From Planctomycetota bacterium (lineage in GTDB: Bacteria; Planctomycetota; UBA11346): 53,126 nt of DNA. Positions 51,836 through 53,126 of the stretch are shown here, piece by piece (within the stretch, counting starts at the first letter, position 1; the number at the start of each line of letters is the position of its first letter). The notes beneath the pieces were generated by a model, which had not been told where the DNA came from, did not search any database, and saw only the letters and a list, made by a program, of their open reading frames with translations. The stretch is from assembly GCA_013816485.1 (NCBI GenBank), contig JACDEI010000036.1, forward strand, positions 1 through 53,126, given 5' to 3'. The translations under genes and the position numbers were made by a program.

Positions 51836-53023
51836 TCACCCGCGCAGGTCGAGGCACACCACGTCGCCCTTGGCATTGCGCACATACAGCCGTCCATCGC
51901 TGAGCGTCGGGGCGGTCCAACAGATGCCGCCGAGTACCTGCGTGCGCGCGAGTTCGCGGTAGGCCTGCGGCTCGGCGGCGGCGATTACCAGTTCGCCGGT
52001 GAGGGTGACGATGATCAATCGGTTGCCGGCGCGGATTAGCGAGCCGCGCAGTGGGGCGCTCCACAGCTCTTTGCCGCTGGCGGCGTCGAGACAGCCCAGG
52101 TGGCCGCCGTCCTTGTTCACACGGCCGTCGAAACCGTAGTAGTGGCCGTCGTGGTGGATCGACGTGTTGAGGTGGTTACCGATGACCGTGGTGTTCCAGC
52201 GCAGCTCCGGTGCGCCATCGGCAAGCGTGAACAACGACGTGCCCAGGCCGTGACCGGTGGAGACCAGCAGCGTATCGCCGCCGACGAGCGGATTGGGCGA
52301 GTTCTCGCCGTAGCTGGTTTTCCACGGCAGTTCCCAACGGATGGTGCCGGTGGCGACCTCCACTGCGCGCAGCGTTTCGGCACCGAACATCGCGGCGAGT
52401 GTGGTACCGCCACGCGTGAACAGCACTGGACTGGCGTAACCGGGAAGGCCAGCACCGCTGCTCCAGGCGAGCGCACCGTCCGCACGTTTCAGCGCGAGTC
52501 CGGCCTTGCCGACATTGAACAACACCAGGTCGCCACTGATCACTGCCGAACTGGCGAAACCCCATGACGGCGGTTTCACCTCGTCGGCGATTTGGTGGCT
52601 CCAACGCACCGCGCCGGAGATGGCGTCGAGGCAGTGGATCAGGCCGCGTTTGCTCAGCGTGTAGACTGCGCTGTCGTGGACTGTCGGCGTCGAACTGGGA
52701 CCGCCAGCGTAGTACTTCGGATCGAGCTTGGCTGCGAAGGTGTGTTTCCATGCCACCGCACCAGTGGCTGCATCCAGGCACCACACGCTGTCCTGCTCCT
52801 GGTCGTTGCCCTGGGTGAAGACCTTGCCGTTGCTGACGGAGATCGCCGCGAAGCCGGTGCCGACCTTGGCGCTCCACAGCTTCTTCGGGCCATCGGCGGG
52901 CCAGGTGTGGCTCCAGGCGTCCTCGACCGAGACGTTGTCGTGGGTGGGACCACGGAACTGCGGCCAGTCGGCGGCGGTGGCGGACATGGACGCGGCACAG
53001 ACGGCGAGCAGCAACAGGCGCAT
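51836..53023 (-). CDS. Exported PQQ-like beta-propeller protein
   Basis: Predicted 395 aa. Signal peptide (LLLLAVCAASMSATA), then the characteristic WPQFRGPTHDNVS opening of planctomycete PQQ-binding-like propellers. At least six blades follow with repeats such as VWCLDAATGAVAWKH, IHCLDAISGAVRWSHQ, AVEVATGTIRWEL and LGCLDAASGKELWSA. Related to BamB and to the propeller of quinoprotein dehydrogenases, but catalytic residues for PQQ chemistry are not evident, so a binding or scaffold role is as likely as an enzyme. Start fits the signal peptide. The gene is followed by a family A palindrome at the window edge (its 5' side). Confidence 0.88.
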   Translation of the reverse strand: MRLLLLAVCAASMSATAADWPQFRGPTHDNVSVEDAWSHTWPADGPKKLWSAKVGTGFAAISVSNGKVFTQGNDQEQDSVWCLDAATGAVAWKHTFAAKLDPKYYAGGPSSTPTVHDSAVYTLSKRGLIHCLDAISGAVRWSHQIADEVKPPSWGFASSAVISGDLVLFNVGKAGLALKRADGALAWSSGAGLPGYASPVLFTRGGTTLAAMFGAETLRAVEVATGTIRWELPWKTSYGENSPNPLVGGDTLLVSTGHGLGTSLFTLADGAPELRWNTTVIGNHLNTSIHHDGHYYGFDGRVNKDGGHLGCLDAASGKELWSAPLRGSLIRAGNRLIIVTLTGELVIAAAEPQAYRELARTQVLGGICWTAPTLSDGRLYVRNAKGDVVCLDLRG

Positions 53024-53070
53024 GGCAGAACAACGTGCGAAGTGGCGGCGCGTTGCGAGCAGTCGGTTGT

Positions 53071-53126
53071 CCGCCCCTGGGACCGCGGGCCACTGGCCCG
53101 CATGAGGACGAACTGCGGGCCAGTGG
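53071..53126. repeat. Class I palindrome, family A, cut by window end
   Basis: cgcccctgggaccgcgggccactggcc... opens at 53071, and the second arm (aactgcgggccagtgg) begins before the window stops. The spacer is only about 10 bases (atgaggacg), the shortest among the family A copies. Confidence 0.85.

Noticed and set aside
51286..51897. Separate small gene encoding QLWRQ repeats
   Set aside because: Its 3' part is the frameshifted N-terminus of the FG-GAP/FN3 gene, and its 5' part is the 15-bp tandem repeat; there is no start or ribosome site for an independent gene.

Overview
The window is high-GC (roughly 63-65%) bacterial chromosome. I read it as a member of the PVC group, most likely Planctomycetota. 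Supporting signs are an ECF sigma factor fused to an extracytoplasmic propeller, a giant ThuA/NPCBM/dehydrogenase/HEAT/haem protein, a WPQFRGP-type PQQ-like propeller, a secreted FAD-dependent oxidoreductase, and sugar-acid and sugar genes with Tat or Sec signals. No rRNA, tRNA, CRISPR array, integrase or transposase was seen. The assignment rests on protein families recognised by eye.

Layout. 0.1-3.4 kb: sigma-propeller fusion and a DODA-type dioxygenase. 3.8-15.2 kb: an envelope/stress block with two BON-domain lipoproteins, three paralogous glycine-zipper proteins, a CBS-domain protein, a CheY-like regulator, a CheB-CheR-PAS-histidine kinase giant and a DUF2383-like protein. Several starts in this block have sigma-54-like -24/-12 motifs. 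15.4-19.7 kb: housekeeping genes (apt, tatA, M24 homologue, ExbD-like lipoprotein, fxsA, ppnP, HAD phosphatase). 20-37.4 kb: a nitrogen-acquisition region with a sigma-54 activator, a one-piece assimilatory nitrate reductase, a two-component pair, a three-gene ABC importer, the two urea-carboxylase-associated proteins (now known in characterised systems as carboxyguanidine deiminase subunits), a strongly reduced urea/guanidine carboxylase homologue and allophanate hydrolase. 37.5-53 kb: sugar kinase, Tat-exported sugar isomerase-like protein, the PVC dehydrogenase giant, YjhG-type dehydratase, a lone T2SSE N-domain protein, FAD oxidoreductase, a frameshifted FG-GAP/FN3 surface protein and a PQQ-like propeller.

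The most unusual content is in two places. First, the spaces between genes are filled with palindromic elements of two architectures. One is REPIN-like: two inverted mini-hairpins with 3-4 nt loops, in at least four sequence families, three of which share a CCCTGG-type tip. The other is long hairpins whose arms are 7-9 bp tandem repeats, again in several unrelated sequence families. Some elements sit inside the loop of another, and one supplies the last codons of a gene. Second, the urea/guanidine carboxylase homologue keeps its carboxyltransferase core but has lost the ATP-grasp half of biotin carboxylase and the whole biotin carrier domain, while its neighbours look intact.
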